DNA from: Fredinandcohnia aciditolerans
GTDB lineage: Bacteria > Bacillota > Bacilli > Bacillales > Bacillaceae_L
DNA length: 49,211 nucleotides
Direction: 5' to 3'
Assembly: GCA_003640645.1 (NCBI GenBank)
Contig: QGHH01000035.1
Coordinates: 1-49,211 of the forward strand
Shown in pieces: positions 10,146-18,930 of the stretch (its first letter is position 1; every line of letters starts with the position of its first letter). The position numbers were made by a program, and so were the translations under genes. The notes beneath the pieces are model-generated. The model was not told the DNA's origin, ran no database searches, and was given only the letters and a program-made list of their open reading frames with translations.

Positions 10146-11348
10146 TTATCCTAGAACCATCGCAATGCGTTCGATTGCCCAATCTAACTCTTCTTTTGTT
10201 ACGATTAAAGGCGGAGCGAATCGAATAACCGTGTCATGGGTTTCTTTACAGAGGAGCCCTTCCTGCTTTAAAGACTCACAATACGGGCGGGCAGCCTCTG
10301 TTAATTCAACTCCGATAAACAAGCCACGCCCTCTCACTTCTTTAATAATTGGATTTTTTATCTCGTTTAATTGATTCAAGAAATAATCACCAAGTTCAAG
10401 AGAACGTTGTGCTAAATTTTCCTCAATTAAGACGTTCAATGAAGCAATGGAGACAGCACAAGCCATTGGGTTTCCTCCAAATGTAGAACCGTGAGAACCT
10501 GGGTTAAATACACCTAAGATGTTTTTATTGGCAACGACGCAGGATATTGGAAATACCCCGCCTCCTAATGCTTTACCTAAAATATACATATCAGGCTCTA
10601 CATCATCCCATTCACATGCAAACATTTTTCCAGAACGACAAAGCCCCGCTTGTATTTCATCCGCAATAAACAGAACATTGTTTTGTTTACATGTTTCAAA
10701 AGCTTTTTTAAGAAAACCTTCTGGTGGAATAATAATTCCAGCCTCTCCTTGAATGGGTTCAAAGAGAAATGCTGCTGTATTTTCAGTTATCACATTTTCC
10801 AATGCTTCAATGTCCCCATACGGAACTAGCTTAATTCCTGGTAGCATTGGACCGAATCCACGTTTATATTCTTCTTCCGAAGATAACGAAACGGCCGTCA
10901 TTGTACGCCCATGGAAATTTCCAATACACGCGATGATTTCCGCTTGATTATCCTTTACTCCCTTAACATCATATGCCCATCTACGTGCCGCTTTAATAGC
11001 TGTTTCAACAGCTTCCGCCCCTGTGTTCATTGGTAGTGCCATTTCTTTATTTGTCATTTTACAAATTAATTCATACCATGGGCCAAGCTGGTCATTATGA
11101 AATGCTCGCGATGTTAGTGTAACGCGATCAGCCTGATCCTTTAAAGCTTGAATGATTCTGGGATGACGGTGACCTTGATTAACTGCAGAATATGCACTTA
11201 ACATATCCATATATTTATTTCCTTCAGGATCCTCCACCCATACGCCTTCTGCTTTTGAAATTACAATTGGTAGTGGATGATAGTTATTTGCACCAAACTT
11301 TTCCGTTTGATTAATAATTGTTTTTGAGTCGCCTTTAATTTGAGCCAT
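10146..11348 (-). CDS. rocD: Ornithine aminotransferase (ornithine--oxo-acid transaminase)
   Basis: 400 aa class III PLP aminotransferase. Transfers the delta-amino group of ornithine to 2-oxoglutarate, giving glutamate semialdehyde, in arginine catabolism. Visible signatures: [14 protein letters not shown] (about 105-118), [12 protein letters not shown] (about 190), the PLP region [15 protein letters not shown] and the Schiff-base Lys in ILGKALGGG (about 255). Length equals B. subtilis RocD (401). A -24/-12 (sigma-54) promoter lies about 60 bases upstream of the start and a RocR-like activator gene is divergent, so induction by arginine/ornithine is expected. Confidence 0.93.
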   Translation of the reverse strand: MAQIKGDSKTIINQTEKFGANNYHPLPIVISKAEGVWVEDPEGNKYMDMLSAYSAVNQGHRHPRIIQALKDQADRVTLTSRAFHNDQLGPWYELICKMTNKEMALPMNTGAEAVETAIKAARRWAYDVKGVKDNQAEIIACIGNFHGRTMTAVSLSSEEEYKRGFGPMLPGIKLVPYGDIEALENVITENTAAFLFEPIQGEAGIIIPPEGFLKKAFETCKQNNVLFIADEIQAGLCRSGKMFACEWDDVEPDMYILGKALGGGVFPISCVVANKNILGVFNPGSHGSTFGGNPMACAVSIASLNVLIEENLAQRSLELGDYFLNQLNEIKNPIIKEVRGRGLFIGVELTEAARPYCESLKQEGLLCKETHDTVIRFAPPLIVTKEELDWAIERIAMVLG

Positions 11349-11405
11349 CTATTTAACCTCCAGTAGCTATTGTTCTAGTGAGAATTTCTTCTTGTCTACT
11401 ATTTT

Positions 11406-11423
11406 ATGCAAGAATCATGCCAA
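11406..11423 (-). promoter_or_regulatory. Sigma-54 (SigL) promoter of rocD
   Basis: The minus strand reads TTGGCATGATTCTTGCAT, with GG and GC exactly 10 bp apart as sigma-54 promoters require. Start codon of rocD is about 58 bp downstream. Confidence 0.85.
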
Positions 11424-11530
11424 CTTCTCATGTTGATGCATTTTTAATGTTTTTTTTAAAAAAGTGCATTACGCTCAGGTAATTCATTCGAATGACCATC
11501 TTTAGAAATAAGACATTTTTTTATATCCAT

Positions 11531-11617
11531 TAGTAAGTGCAAGTTTTCTTTGCACCTACTATATTTTTTGCGCAAAAATATTTTTCATTTCCCACAGTTA
11601 ACGCAAATATAATTTGC
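11531..11617. promoter_or_regulatory. Three inverted repeats: candidate upstream activating sites for the RocR-like activator
   Basis: In the 320-bp rocD/activator gap: (1) 11531-11561, 12-base arms with one mismatch and inner GTGCAA/TTGCAC; (2) 11565-11578, perfect TTTTTGCGCAAAAA; (3) 11603-11617, GCAAAT-ATA-ATTTGC. All share TTTGC/GCAAA half sites. They lie about 110-210 bp upstream of the sigma-54 promoter, the usual distance for enhancer sites; number 3 overlaps the -35 of the activator gene, which would give autoregulation. Confidence 0.6.
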
Positions 11618-11641
11618 CCCTTTGTTTATTTCTCATATAAT
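11614..11641 (+). promoter_or_regulatory. Sigma-A-type promoter of the activator gene
   Basis: TTGCCC, 16-bp spacer, perfect TATAAT at 11636-11641. The -35 is covered by an inverted repeat, see above. Confidence 0.55.
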
Positions 11642-11668
11642 AAAAAGTAAGGAAAAAGGTGGGATATC

Positions 11669-13063
11669 ATGAAACAAGTTGAGATATTAAAAACCAAAGC
11701 AACTGAGCAATTAGTTAATGAAGTGGATGTTGGTATACACGTCGTTGACTCTCAAGGCACTACGATTATTTACAATCAAAAAATGGCCCAGATTGAAGGG
11801 ATGAACCAAGATGATGTTCTAAACAAAAAGCTGGTTGATGTATTTTCGTTTCACAAAAATGAGGATAGTACGTTGCTTCAAGTACTTAAGACGGGTGTTT
11901 CCATAAATAATGCTAAACAGACCTACTACAACAACCGTGGTCAGGAAATCACCACCATCAATAACACAATCCCGATTTTGGATGGCAAACAACGTATTGG
12001 AGCGATGGAAATTGCCCGCGATGTTACAAAAGTGGAGAAGTTATTACGTGAAAATATGAACCGGAAAAGTGATACTTATTATACATTTGATAGCATCATA
12101 GGGAAAAGTTCTGCAATATTGGAGGTAATTGAAGCTAGCAAACGTGCTACTAGGACAAGTTCCTCCGTTCTGATCATAGGGGATACTGGTACGGGAAAAG
12201 AGCTTTTTGCTCAAAGTATTCACAATGGAAGTAACAGATCATCCGCTCCTTTTATCTCTCAGAATTGCGCTGCTTTACCTGACAATCTGATTGAGGGTCT
12301 CCTTTTCGGTACAAAAAAAGGTGCTTTTACAGGTGCTATTGACCGCCCAGGTTTATTTGAACAAGCAGAAGGAGGCACTTTGCTATTAGATGAGATTAAT
12401 TCATTGAATCCTGCTCTACAAGCAAAGCTTCTACGAGTTATTCAAGAAAAAATAGTACGAAGAGTGGGTGACACGAAGGATAAAAAGGTGAATGTGCGGA
12501 TCCTAGCTACAATGAATGAGGACCCCATTGATGCCATTTCCGAGGGTAGACTTCGAAAAGATTTATATTACAGATTAGGTGTCGTAACCCTTTTTATTCC
12601 TCCATTACGAAATCGGAAGGAAGACATTAAAGAACTCGCTTTTGCTTTTATGGAAAAATATAATCATCTGTTTGGTCTGCAAGTAACAAATATAGCCAAT
12701 GAGGTATTACAGACATTGATTCAATATGACTGGCCTGGGAATGTTCGGGAGTTAGAGCATATTATAGAGGGAGCATTAAATATCATTACCTATGAGGATA
12801 CGATTTCTTATAACCATCTCCCCATGCATTTTCGTAAAAAAACACATATTAAACCAGTATCTACAAAAAAAGCAACAAAACCTTCTGTAATCACAGAGGT
12901 TCAGCCGTTAGACAGTTACATGGAGGAAGTAGAAACCTTATACCTAAAACAGGTACTTGAACATTACCATTTTAATATCACAAAGACTGCTGAAGCACTT
13001 CGCATGAGTCGCCAAAACCTCCAATATCGATTAAAAAAATACGGAATTAATAAGCCTAGGTGA
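11669..13063 (+). CDS. rocR: PAS-domain sigma-54-dependent activator, RocR-like
   Basis: 464 aa, as B. subtilis RocR (461). N-terminal PAS sensor (about 12-125); central AAA+ domain with Walker A GDTGTGKE (about 171-178), the sigma-54 contact loop GAFTGA (about 225) and Walker B GGTLLLDEIN (about 241); C-terminal Fis-type helix-turn-helix (NITKTAEALRMSRQNLQYRL, about 435-454). It should remodel sigma-54 holoenzyme at the divergent rocD promoter. Ribosome site AAAAAGGTGGGATATC. The ligand is inferred (ornithine/citrulline type) from gene position only. Confidence 0.88.
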   Translation: MKQVEILKTKATEQLVNEVDVGIHVVDSQGTTIIYNQKMAQIEGMNQDDVLNKKLVDVFSFHKNEDSTLLQVLKTGVSINNAKQTYYNNRGQEITTINNTIPILDGKQRIGAMEIARDVTKVEKLLRENMNRKSDTYYTFDSIIGKSSAILEVIEASKRATRTSSSVLIIGDTGTGKELFAQSIHNGSNRSSAPFISQNCAALPDNLIEGLLFGTKKGAFTGAIDRPGLFEQAEGGTLLLDEINSLNPALQAKLLRVIQEKIVRRVGDTKDKKVNVRILATMNEDPIDAISEGRLRKDLYYRLGVVTLFIPPLRNRKEDIKELAFAFMEKYNHLFGLQVTNIANEVLQTLIQYDWPGNVRELEHIIEGALNIITYEDTISYNHLPMHFRKKTHIKPVSTKKATKPSVITEVQPLDSYMEEVETLYLKQVLEHYHFNITKTAEALRMSRQNLQYRLKKYGINKPR

Positions 13064-13264
13064 GATATTCCTGGCTTGACATTCTTTTAAAAAAATTACA
13101 CACTTATTCGTTATCTAAAATCTTACAAATATCATCAAATCCCCCCCTTTTCGCACAAATATTGCTCGGGAAATGAGTAGTAATAAGTCGAAAATATAGT
13201 ATGTTATTGATTCTTGGGAAAGTGAAATTTTAGTAATTGACGAATGATTATTAGTTAAAGGCTG

Positions 13265-13888
13265 GTGATTCTAGTGAAACAATATGTCTGGTATGCAAGT
13301 TATGGCTCAAATATTAACAGGGAACGATTTCTTTGTTACATAAAGGGTGGCAGGCCAAAAGGTTCTACTGAAACGGAGGTTGGGTGTAAAGATCCCTCAT
13401 CTCCAATTGATGAAGGGATCTTTACCATCCCATACCCATTATATTTTGCAAAAGAAGCTAGGAGATGGGACTCAAAGGGTGTTGCTTTTATTGATGGTTC
13501 CCCGAATGAAAGAGCAGCTACCTATAGCAAGAAATATTTAATTACATCTGAGCAGTTTAAAGATGTGTTAAAACAAGAGAACAATGCAATGAAGATTGAT
13601 ATTGACTTGCAGGAAGTGAAAGAATCAGGTTCAATGATTTTCCGTGAAAAGGCGTGGTATGGGAGAATTCTGTATCTTGGAGATGATGATTATCCAATTT
13701 TTACGTTTACCGCCCCTTGGGATATAGATACTGTTGCTTTCAATAAACCTTCCTCTGAATATTTGGATACGATTATTTCAGGCCTTAGAGAGTATTATTC
13801 GAAAGAGGAAATCATTCAGTATCTAGAAAACAAACCGGGTATAAAGGAAAATTACTCAACCGAGGAGCTTACAAGATTTTTTTGGTGA
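13265..13888 (+). CDS. Gamma-glutamylcyclotransferase-like protein, function unknown
   Basis: 207 aa soluble protein. It begins with YVWYASYGSNI, the dinucleotide/5-oxoproline loop motif (YGSN) of the gamma-glutamylcyclotransferase fold, followed by RFLCYIKGG. I recognise no further catalytic hallmark with confidence, so the reaction is left open. Two in-frame GTG codons (13265 and 13274) could start the protein; TTAAAGG lies just before the first. It stands alone, convergent with the PLP enzyme gene, and ends at a palindrome plus terminator. Confidence 0.6.
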   Translation: MILVKQYVWYASYGSNINRERFLCYIKGGRPKGSTETEVGCKDPSSPIDEGIFTIPYPLYFAKEARRWDSKGVAFIDGSPNERAATYSKKYLITSEQFKDVLKQENNAMKIDIDLQEVKESGSMIFREKAWYGRILYLGDDDYPIFTFTAPWDIDTVAFNKPSSEYLDTIISGLREYYSKEEIIQYLENKPGIKENYSTEELTRFFW

Positions 13889-13927
13889 AAGGATGCTTCG
13901 GCTTCCTTTTATTAAAGCTCTTTCCCC

Positions 13928-13949
13928 TTCAAACAAACGTTTGTTTGAA
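13928..13949. repeat. 22-bp perfect palindrome of the AAACAAACGTTT family (locus D)
   Basis: Half site TTCAAACAAAC is followed directly by its exact reverse complement. It is the most symmetric member of the palindrome family at 5.6, 33.9 and 41.3 kb but is single here and lies between convergent genes. Confidence 0.65.
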
Positions 13950-13981
13950 AAACGAGTACCCATTATTATGGATACTCGTTT
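13950..13981. terminator. Intrinsic terminator between convergent genes
   Basis: AAACGAGTA/TACTCGTTT outer arms with inner CCAT/ATGG pairing and a small TATT loop; T-runs occur on the plus side and A/T flank on the minus side. Confidence 0.75.
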
Positions 13982-13984
13982 TGT

Positions 13985-15127
13985 TTATCTCAATGAATTT
14001 TCGATAGCTTGTTCAAATACAGAAATGATATCTTCGAAATGTTCGATCCCCACCGAGATTCGCACAAGTTCGTTTGTAATTCCTAATGATTCCTGTGCCT
14101 CTGGCGGTAGAGCACGATGGGAAGTCTTTAGAGGGTGAGATACACTTGTCTCTACTCCAGCTAATGTAGGAACTAGCTTAACCCAGCCTATCGATTTGAA
14201 AAATTGATTCACATCAACAGTTTTTGCAAGTTCGATCGATACCATTGCACCATATCCTGTAGTTTCTGCCTCAAACGGATAGTACACTCTCGCAATGTTA
14301 GGATTGTTACGCAAAGCTTCCGCAAGTTTTCGAGCATTTGAAGACTGTACTTGCATGCGAACAGCCAATGTTTTTAAGCCTCGAGTTGTTAGCCAAGCTT
14401 CAAAAGGACTTACATTCGCACCTAAATTGACAACCTTTGCACGCGCTTTTGAAACCAAGTCCTCTCTTCCCACAACAACCCCTGCAGTCACATCACTATG
14501 TCCACCAATATATTTTGTCGCACTGTGAACAACTACCTCCACCCCAAGCTCATATGGGTTGCAATGATATGGTGTCGCGAATGTGTTATCTACAACAGTG
14601 ACTAAGTTGTTTCGTTTCGCAAGTTCGACTACTGCCGGTAGATTTTCGACTCGTAAAAGTGGATTTGTGATTGATTCAGTATAAAGCAGTTTTGTATTCG
14701 GTTGGATGGCCCTTTCTACTTGTTCAAGGTTTGCAAAGGAAACAAAAGTTGTTTCCACGCCTAGATTACGCAACTCTTCATGTAAAAGATGAAAGCTCCC
14801 CCCATATACATCCTCTGCTGCGACAATATGATCTCCACTTTTTGCAACAGATAGGATTCCAGCTAAAATTGCAGATAGTCCAGAAGATGTCGCGATACCT
14901 GCTGGTGCTCCTTCAATTGCTGCTACCATTTGGCCAAGCTCGTCCGTATTTGGATTTCCAGTTCTCGAATATAAGTAATTTCCTTCTCCTTGGTAATAAC
15001 CCTCTAAATCTTCAAGGTTATCAAAGGTAAAAGCCGATGTTTGGTAAATTGGTGTTACCTTGCTTCGAATAGGTAACTTCGCTTTTTCTATACTATGTAT
15101 TAATTTTGTCTCAAACCGTTTTACCAT
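13985..15127 (-). CDS. Trans-sulfuration PLP enzyme (Cys/Met metabolism family)
   Basis: 380 aa. Family marks: YSRTGNPNTDEL (about 51-62), SSGLSAILAG (about 79-88), the PLP contact DNTFATPY (about 176-183) and the Schiff-base Lys in HSATKYIGGHSD (about 200). Relatives are cystathionine gamma-synthase, cystathionine beta/gamma-lyase, methionine gamma-lyase and O-acetylhomoserine sulfhydrylase; the residues seen do not settle which. The segment after IARVYYP is about a dozen residues shorter than in MetI/MccB. The ATG at 15127 is chosen (AAAAAGGGTGAG upstream) over a GTG three codons earlier. No S-box or T-box leader is visible upstream. Confidence 0.8.
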   Translation of the reverse strand: MVKRFETKLIHSIEKAKLPIRSKVTPIYQTSAFTFDNLEDLEGYYQGEGNYLYSRTGNPNTDELGQMVAAIEGAPAGIATSSGLSAILAGILSVAKSGDHIVAAEDVYGGSFHLLHEELRNLGVETTFVSFANLEQVERAIQPNTKLLYTESITNPLLRVENLPAVVELAKRNNLVTVVDNTFATPYHCNPYELGVEVVVHSATKYIGGHSDVTAGVVVGREDLVSKARAKVVNLGANVSPFEAWLTTRGLKTLAVRMQVQSSNARKLAEALRNNPNIARVYYPFEAETTGYGAMVSIELAKTVDVNQFFKSIGWVKLVPTLAGVETSVSHPLKTSHRALPPEAQESLGITNELVRISVGIEHFEDIISVFEQAIENSLR

Positions 15128-15206
15128 TTTTCTCACCCTTTTTAGTATTTATTGCTATTATTCTGAACCTTATTTTAATACATGTCAATCAGAATACTAA
15201 AAAAAA

Positions 15207-15226
15207 GAAGCTGCACTTGCAGCTTC
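15207..15226 (-). terminator. Intrinsic terminator
   Basis: GAAGCTGC/GCAGCTTC stem with a 4-base loop, followed on the minus strand by eight T. It ends the sco/membrane-protein transcript. Confidence 0.9.
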
Positions 15227-15232
15227 TCTCAC

Positions 15233-15793
15233 CTACTCTTTATAGATAGATTGGTCTGTATAATTGTTATAAACCAAATAAATGACAATACAAATTGCGG
15301 TTGTTATAAAACCCCACCCCAATGTGATTTGGTCGATTACGAGGTAATTATTACATAGTTGCATATTTGTATTTATATATAACACGCCCATACCCAAATA
15401 TTTCACAGTAAAAAAGATAAAGACGAGATTTTTTGCACGCTCACTTAGTTTCTTCCAGCTATCTCGTAAAGGCACACCCGCTAAAAAAGATAAACTAAGA
15501 AATTTAAATACTTCCATGCTTGTAATCGTTAGTGTCTCATCCATTGTTTTTGGAATTGACCAATACACCATGATTACAGTGAATAACAAAATCCCTGGTA
15601 TTCCGTTTTGATTCCATTTCTCAAAAAACTGTGGAAACTTTTGTTGAAACAGTTTACCCATAAAAAATCCAGCAATTACGATTGAAGGCATTTGCATGTG
15701 CATATGGATGATCATAATTGACTCTAGTAAATCAGCAACAGGAGGAAGCGCTAATACGAATAACAGCCCTAGTCCAATTAAAAATTGTTTCAT
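15233..15793 (-). CDS. Integral membrane protein of unknown function
   Basis: 186 aa with about five to six hydrophobic segments. A His/Met-rich stretch (IMIIHMHMQMP, about 26-36) on the edge of a membrane segment could bind copper. The start lies 4 bp after the sco stop and its ribosome site (AAAGGAGGAATAAGG) overlaps the sco 3' end, so the two are cotranscribed. Given the SCO partner and the haem-copper operon upstream, a role in copper delivery or oxidase assembly is a reasonable inference; no family name is certain. Confidence 0.6.
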   Translation of the reverse strand: MKQFLIGLGLLFVLALPPVADLLESIMIIHMHMQMPSIVIAGFFMGKLFQQKFPQFFEKWNQNGIPGILLFTVIMVYWSIPKTMDETLTITSMEVFKFLSLSFLAGVPLRDSWKKLSERAKNLVFIFFTVKYLGMGVLYINTNMQLCNNYLVIDQITLGWGFITTAICIVIYLVYNNYTDQSIYKE

Positions 15794-15797
15794 AGCC

Positions 15798-16439
15798 TTA
15801 TTCCTCCTTTTGACTTTCTAAAATACTAGTGACCTTGGTAGTGGCTTGATCAATTTCCTGATAATCCATTACTTCGATCAGTAAACCACTTGGATCCACT
15901 AAATAAAAGGCTGAGTTATGTGCAAAGTTGCCTTTTCCATCAGGGATTACGATTACACCAAATGTATCGAGTAGGGTTTGTAATTCCGTTTCGTTTGGTA
16001 TCCTCGCCATTCTCCATGTTTCTCCCTCAGATCCAAAGAAGGTACGATATTTACTTAAAGTTGCTGGATCGTCCCTTGTGGGATCAAAGCTTATACTTAA
16101 AAAGACGATATCTTTCCCGATGTATTCTTGAGGAATCTGCTCATATACCTGCGCCATATTCATTTCTAATTGTGGACAAACAGTTGTGCAGGCTGTGTAG
16201 ATAAAAGTGATGAACACATATTTATCTTCAAACTCAGAAATAGGATATGTCCGCCCCTCGCTATCCTCAAATGTTACATCTGGAAATGCTGGTTTATCCT
16301 CCAGTAGTTGGTTTACTCTCGCTGTTTCAGCAGTAAACGCCCGTAATCCATCGGTTCCCGTATGGAACAGCACACATCCAAATAATAAGATTAGTATACA
16401 AGCGAATGTCGTTCGATTTTTTTTGATCACGAAGATCAC
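15798..16439 (-). CDS. SCO1/SenC family copper chaperone
   Basis: 213 aa. Membrane-anchored thioredoxin-fold protein that helps build the CuA centre of haem-copper oxidases. The copper motif is CTTVCP (about 102-107) and the third ligand is the His of NFAHNSAF (about 172). One N-terminal hydrophobic segment (about 11-26) anchors it; it ends in LLFGC, which might be a lipobox but has an unusual Phe at -2. Start uncertain between GTG codons at 16439 and 16430. It lies downstream of the haem-copper subunit I gene on the same strand, with a 785-bp repeat block between. Confidence 0.85.
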   Translation of the reverse strand: MIFVIKKNRTTFACILILLFGCVLFHTGTDGLRAFTAETARVNQLLEDKPAFPDVTFEDSEGRTYPISEFEDKYVFITFIYTACTTVCPQLEMNMAQVYEQIPQEYIGKDIVFLSISFDPTRDDPATLSKYRTFFGSEGETWRMARIPNETELQTLLDTFGVIVIPDGKGNFAHNSAFYLVDPSGLLIEVMDYQEIDQATTKVTSILESQKEE

Positions 16440-16476
16440 ATCCTATTTCTAGTTTTTCCATCTACTAATATCAGAA

Positions 16477-16503
16477 AGAGATAGCAGAAGTTTCGCTATC
16501 TCT
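16477..16503. terminator. Stem-loop between repeat block and sco
   Basis: AGAGATAGC/GCTATCTCT perfect 9-bp stem with a 9-base loop; weak T-run on the minus strand. Could partly terminate the haem-copper operon before sco. Confidence 0.4.
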
Positions 16504-16529
16504 CTATTAAGGAACAACTCCTTGATTGT

Positions 16530-16688
16530 CTAACTATGCGCCAAGAAACTCGAGAAACTTCTACTCCTCCTGCAGAGGCAAAGAGCGCCTCTTTGTCGGA
16601 GTCTTCGACGCACAGGATGTGCTAGTGCTGATGTTGCCACAGGACGTGGCGTTTTTAGTCGGCCAGTTTTCTCGTTTCTGTTCAAGAC
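16530..16688 (-). repeat. Structured intergenic repeat, variant unit
   Basis: GC-rich (unlike the surroundings) with many short hairpins, for example GCCACaggacGTGGC near 16638 and GAGGC/GCCTC near 16575. It precedes the 155-bp array and shares its hairpin with the insert of the last array copy (17140-17155). No coding signal. Confidence 0.6.
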
Positions 16689-17220
16689 GCCTGCGCTTTT
16701 CGTTTTGTCTAGCTTCGGCTCGCAGCGACTAGCGAGACTTCCCTCACCCTCCGTACGATAAGGTCAACATCGGTTCGCTTCGCTCCCCGTGTTTCCTTTA
16801 TCTCCTATGGGTTCAGTCCAGTCCGTACGTCGCTAAAATGCTCGCCTGCGCTTTTCGTTTTGTCTAGCTTCGGCTCGCAGCGACTAGCGAGACTTCCCTC
16901 ACCCTCCGTACGATAAGGTCAACATCGGTTCGCTTCGCTCCCCGTGTTTCCTTTATCTCCTATGGGTTCAGTCCAGTCCGTACGTCGCTAAAATGCTCGC
17001 CTGCGCTTTTCGTTTTGTCTAGCTTCGGCTCGCAGCGACTAGCGAGACTTCCCTCACCCTCCGTACGATAAGGTCAACATCGGTTCGCTTCGCTCCCCGT
17101 GTTTCCTTTATCTCCTTAAGGAACACAGACTAAGTTCGCCACGTCCTGTGGCAACGTCTGTGTGACCCACTTCGTGTGGGCCTCAGTCCGTACGTCGCTA
17201 AAATGCTCGCCTGCGCTTTT
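16689..17220 (-). repeat. Tandem array of a 155-bp structured element directly after the haem-copper subunit I stop
   Basis: Units begin with GCCTGCGCTTTTCG (plus strand) at 16689, 16844 and 16999, exactly 155 bp apart, with a partial unit at 17209; the last full unit is 55 bp longer because a hairpin-rich segment (CCCACttcGTGGG, GCCAC/GTGGC) replaces a short one. On the minus strand the block starts with AGAAAAGCGCAGG three bases after the TAA of the subunit I gene. Strand given is the sense of that upstream gene. No ORF with a ribosome site lies inside. Confidence 0.85.
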
Positions 17221-17224
17221 CTAG

Positions 17225-18916
17225 TTACCAAGTTTTAAATGGTGGTGATCCTGGAGGTGCGTTTACAATCATTTCAGTTAATGGTAATACATAGGCCATT
17301 GCAATCACTAGAATCATAAGCACAACCCATAGTCCCCAACGTTCTGTCCAGAATGGAGTTTTTGAAGCTGATTCTTCTACTTCAGCAATTGGGAATTCTG
17401 TTTCGCCTTTTGGTGCAAAGAACATCATATTGAATACTGCATATACCTGGATGATTACCGCTACAAGTAATAGTGTTGCACCGATACCAATTACCATCAT
17501 AAATGGTTCCCAACCTGCAGCTTGTGCACTACCAAAGTAGTCTGTGAAAGATGTTCTTCTTGGTGAACCAAGAAGTCCAACCCAGTGCATTGTGATCGCC
17601 ATGATAACCATACCAGTTGTCCAGATGATGGTTTGAACAACACCTAATTTATTCATTCCTTTTGTTAATACACGGCCTGAAATATGTGGGACTAACCAGT
17701 AACTAATTCCAAAGAATGTCATTACGACTGACATACCTAGTGTTAAGTGGAAGTGTCCAACAACCCACATTGTGTTGTGTATAACTTGATCAAGTTGGTT
17801 CGTTGTTTGTGCAATACCACCAGCACCCGCTGGGATAAAGGCAGCCATTGCGATAAATGGTGATAAGAAGCGAACGTCTCCCCAAGGTAACTTTTTAAAC
17901 CAACCTAAGGCTCCTTTACCACCTTTTGCTTTTCCAGTACGTTCAAATACTGCAAACATTGCCCATGCTGTCATTAATGATGGGAAACCAATTGCTAAAC
18001 TCATGAATACGTGTAGGAATTTTACTGATAAATTAATTCCTGGGTCAATAATTTGATGGTGGAATCCACCAGTAATGTTCATGATAACTAGGGCAATAAC
18101 AACTACACGAGTAAGTGTGTCACTCCAACGTTTTCCGCCAATGATTTTTGGAATAATGACATACCAAGCAGATACAGCTGTTAAATACCAGATATTAACT
18201 GCTGTGTGTCCGAATGCCCAGAATAAAGTACGTGAAACCATTACATTAATTGTGTCTACCCAGCCAAGTGTCCATGGTAGAATCAAGAATAATACTTCAA
18301 CTGCGACAAATGCTGTTGCACCAACTAGTAGAATAAATACACCTGTAGCAAAGAAAGAAAGGATTGGTAAATGCTGACCCTTATGGTTCTTTCTCCAGTT
18401 TGCTACTTGAATAAATGCACCAGCTGCTAAGATCCAAATACCTACTACCACTAATGCTAACCCGATATAGAACACTGGGTGTGCTGCCATTGGCGGATAA
18501 AAAGTGTACATGACAGATGCTTCATTCATTAGAACAGGAATGACGACTAATACGATACCAAGGATTTTCGTCCAAAAGCCCACCCATGCCATCCTTCTAA
18601 CTTTAGGTAATAATCCACCTAAATCATGAGAAAGACCTGCGTAAAAGTAACCAATGGTAACAAATGCTGAAAATACTACTACTAATAATAGGCCATGTGC
18701 TGTTAATACTTGATAATAATTAAGCCAACTTGGCAATTCTAGAAGACCTGCACGATTTAATCCTTGGAATAATCCAAAAAGTCCACCTAATAATAATGCG
18801 ATAAATGCTACTGATAAATAGGATTTCGAAATCTTTGCATCATCTAGATTAACCCCTAAAACTTTGTTTGTCTTTTCTTTAAATGTCAAATCTGAATTTT
18901 TTAATATAGTTGCCAA
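17225..18916 (-). CDS. B-type (ba3-like) haem-copper oxidoreductase subunit I, lacking the active-site Tyr
   Basis: 563 aa, about 13 membrane segments. All six metal ligands are present: His74 and His390 (low-spin haem), His388 (high-spin haem), His237, His286 and His287 (CuB). In O2-reducing B-type enzymes the CuB helix reads His-Pro-x-x-Tyr with a His-Tyr cross-link; here it reads GHTAVN (237-241), so Asn241 replaces the Tyr. NO reductases of this superfamily lack that Tyr, hence NO reductase is a real alternative to cytochrome oxidase. Tyr244, one helical turn on, might substitute. Ribosome site AAAGGAGGGGAGACC. Third gene of an operon with an Fnr-type promoter. Family certain; reaction unsure. 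Confidence 0.85.
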   Translation of the reverse strand: MATILKNSDLTFKEKTNKVLGVNLDDAKISKSYLSVAFIALLLGGLFGLFQGLNRAGLLELPSWLNYYQVLTAHGLLLVVVFSAFVTIGYFYAGLSHDLGGLLPKVRRMAWVGFWTKILGIVLVVIPVLMNEASVMYTFYPPMAAHPVFYIGLALVVVGIWILAAGAFIQVANWRKNHKGQHLPILSFFATGVFILLVGATAFVAVEVLFLILPWTLGWVDTINVMVSRTLFWAFGHTAVNIWYLTAVSAWYVIIPKIIGGKRWSDTLTRVVVIALVIMNITGGFHHQIIDPGINLSVKFLHVFMSLAIGFPSLMTAWAMFAVFERTGKAKGGKGALGWFKKLPWGDVRFLSPFIAMAAFIPAGAGGIAQTTNQLDQVIHNTMWVVGHFHLTLGMSVVMTFFGISYWLVPHISGRVLTKGMNKLGVVQTIIWTTGMVIMAITMHWVGLLGSPRRTSFTDYFGSAQAAGWEPFMMVIGIGATLLLVAVIIQVYAVFNMMFFAPKGETEFPIAEVEESASKTPFWTERWGLWVVLMILVIAMAYVLPLTEMIVNAPPGSPPFKTW

Positions 18917-18930
18917 TGGTCTCCCCTCCT

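Noticed and set aside
16526-16732. 68-codon frame in the repeat block after the haem-copper operon
   Set aside because: Lies in GC-rich hairpin repeats with no ribosome site and no protein-like composition.
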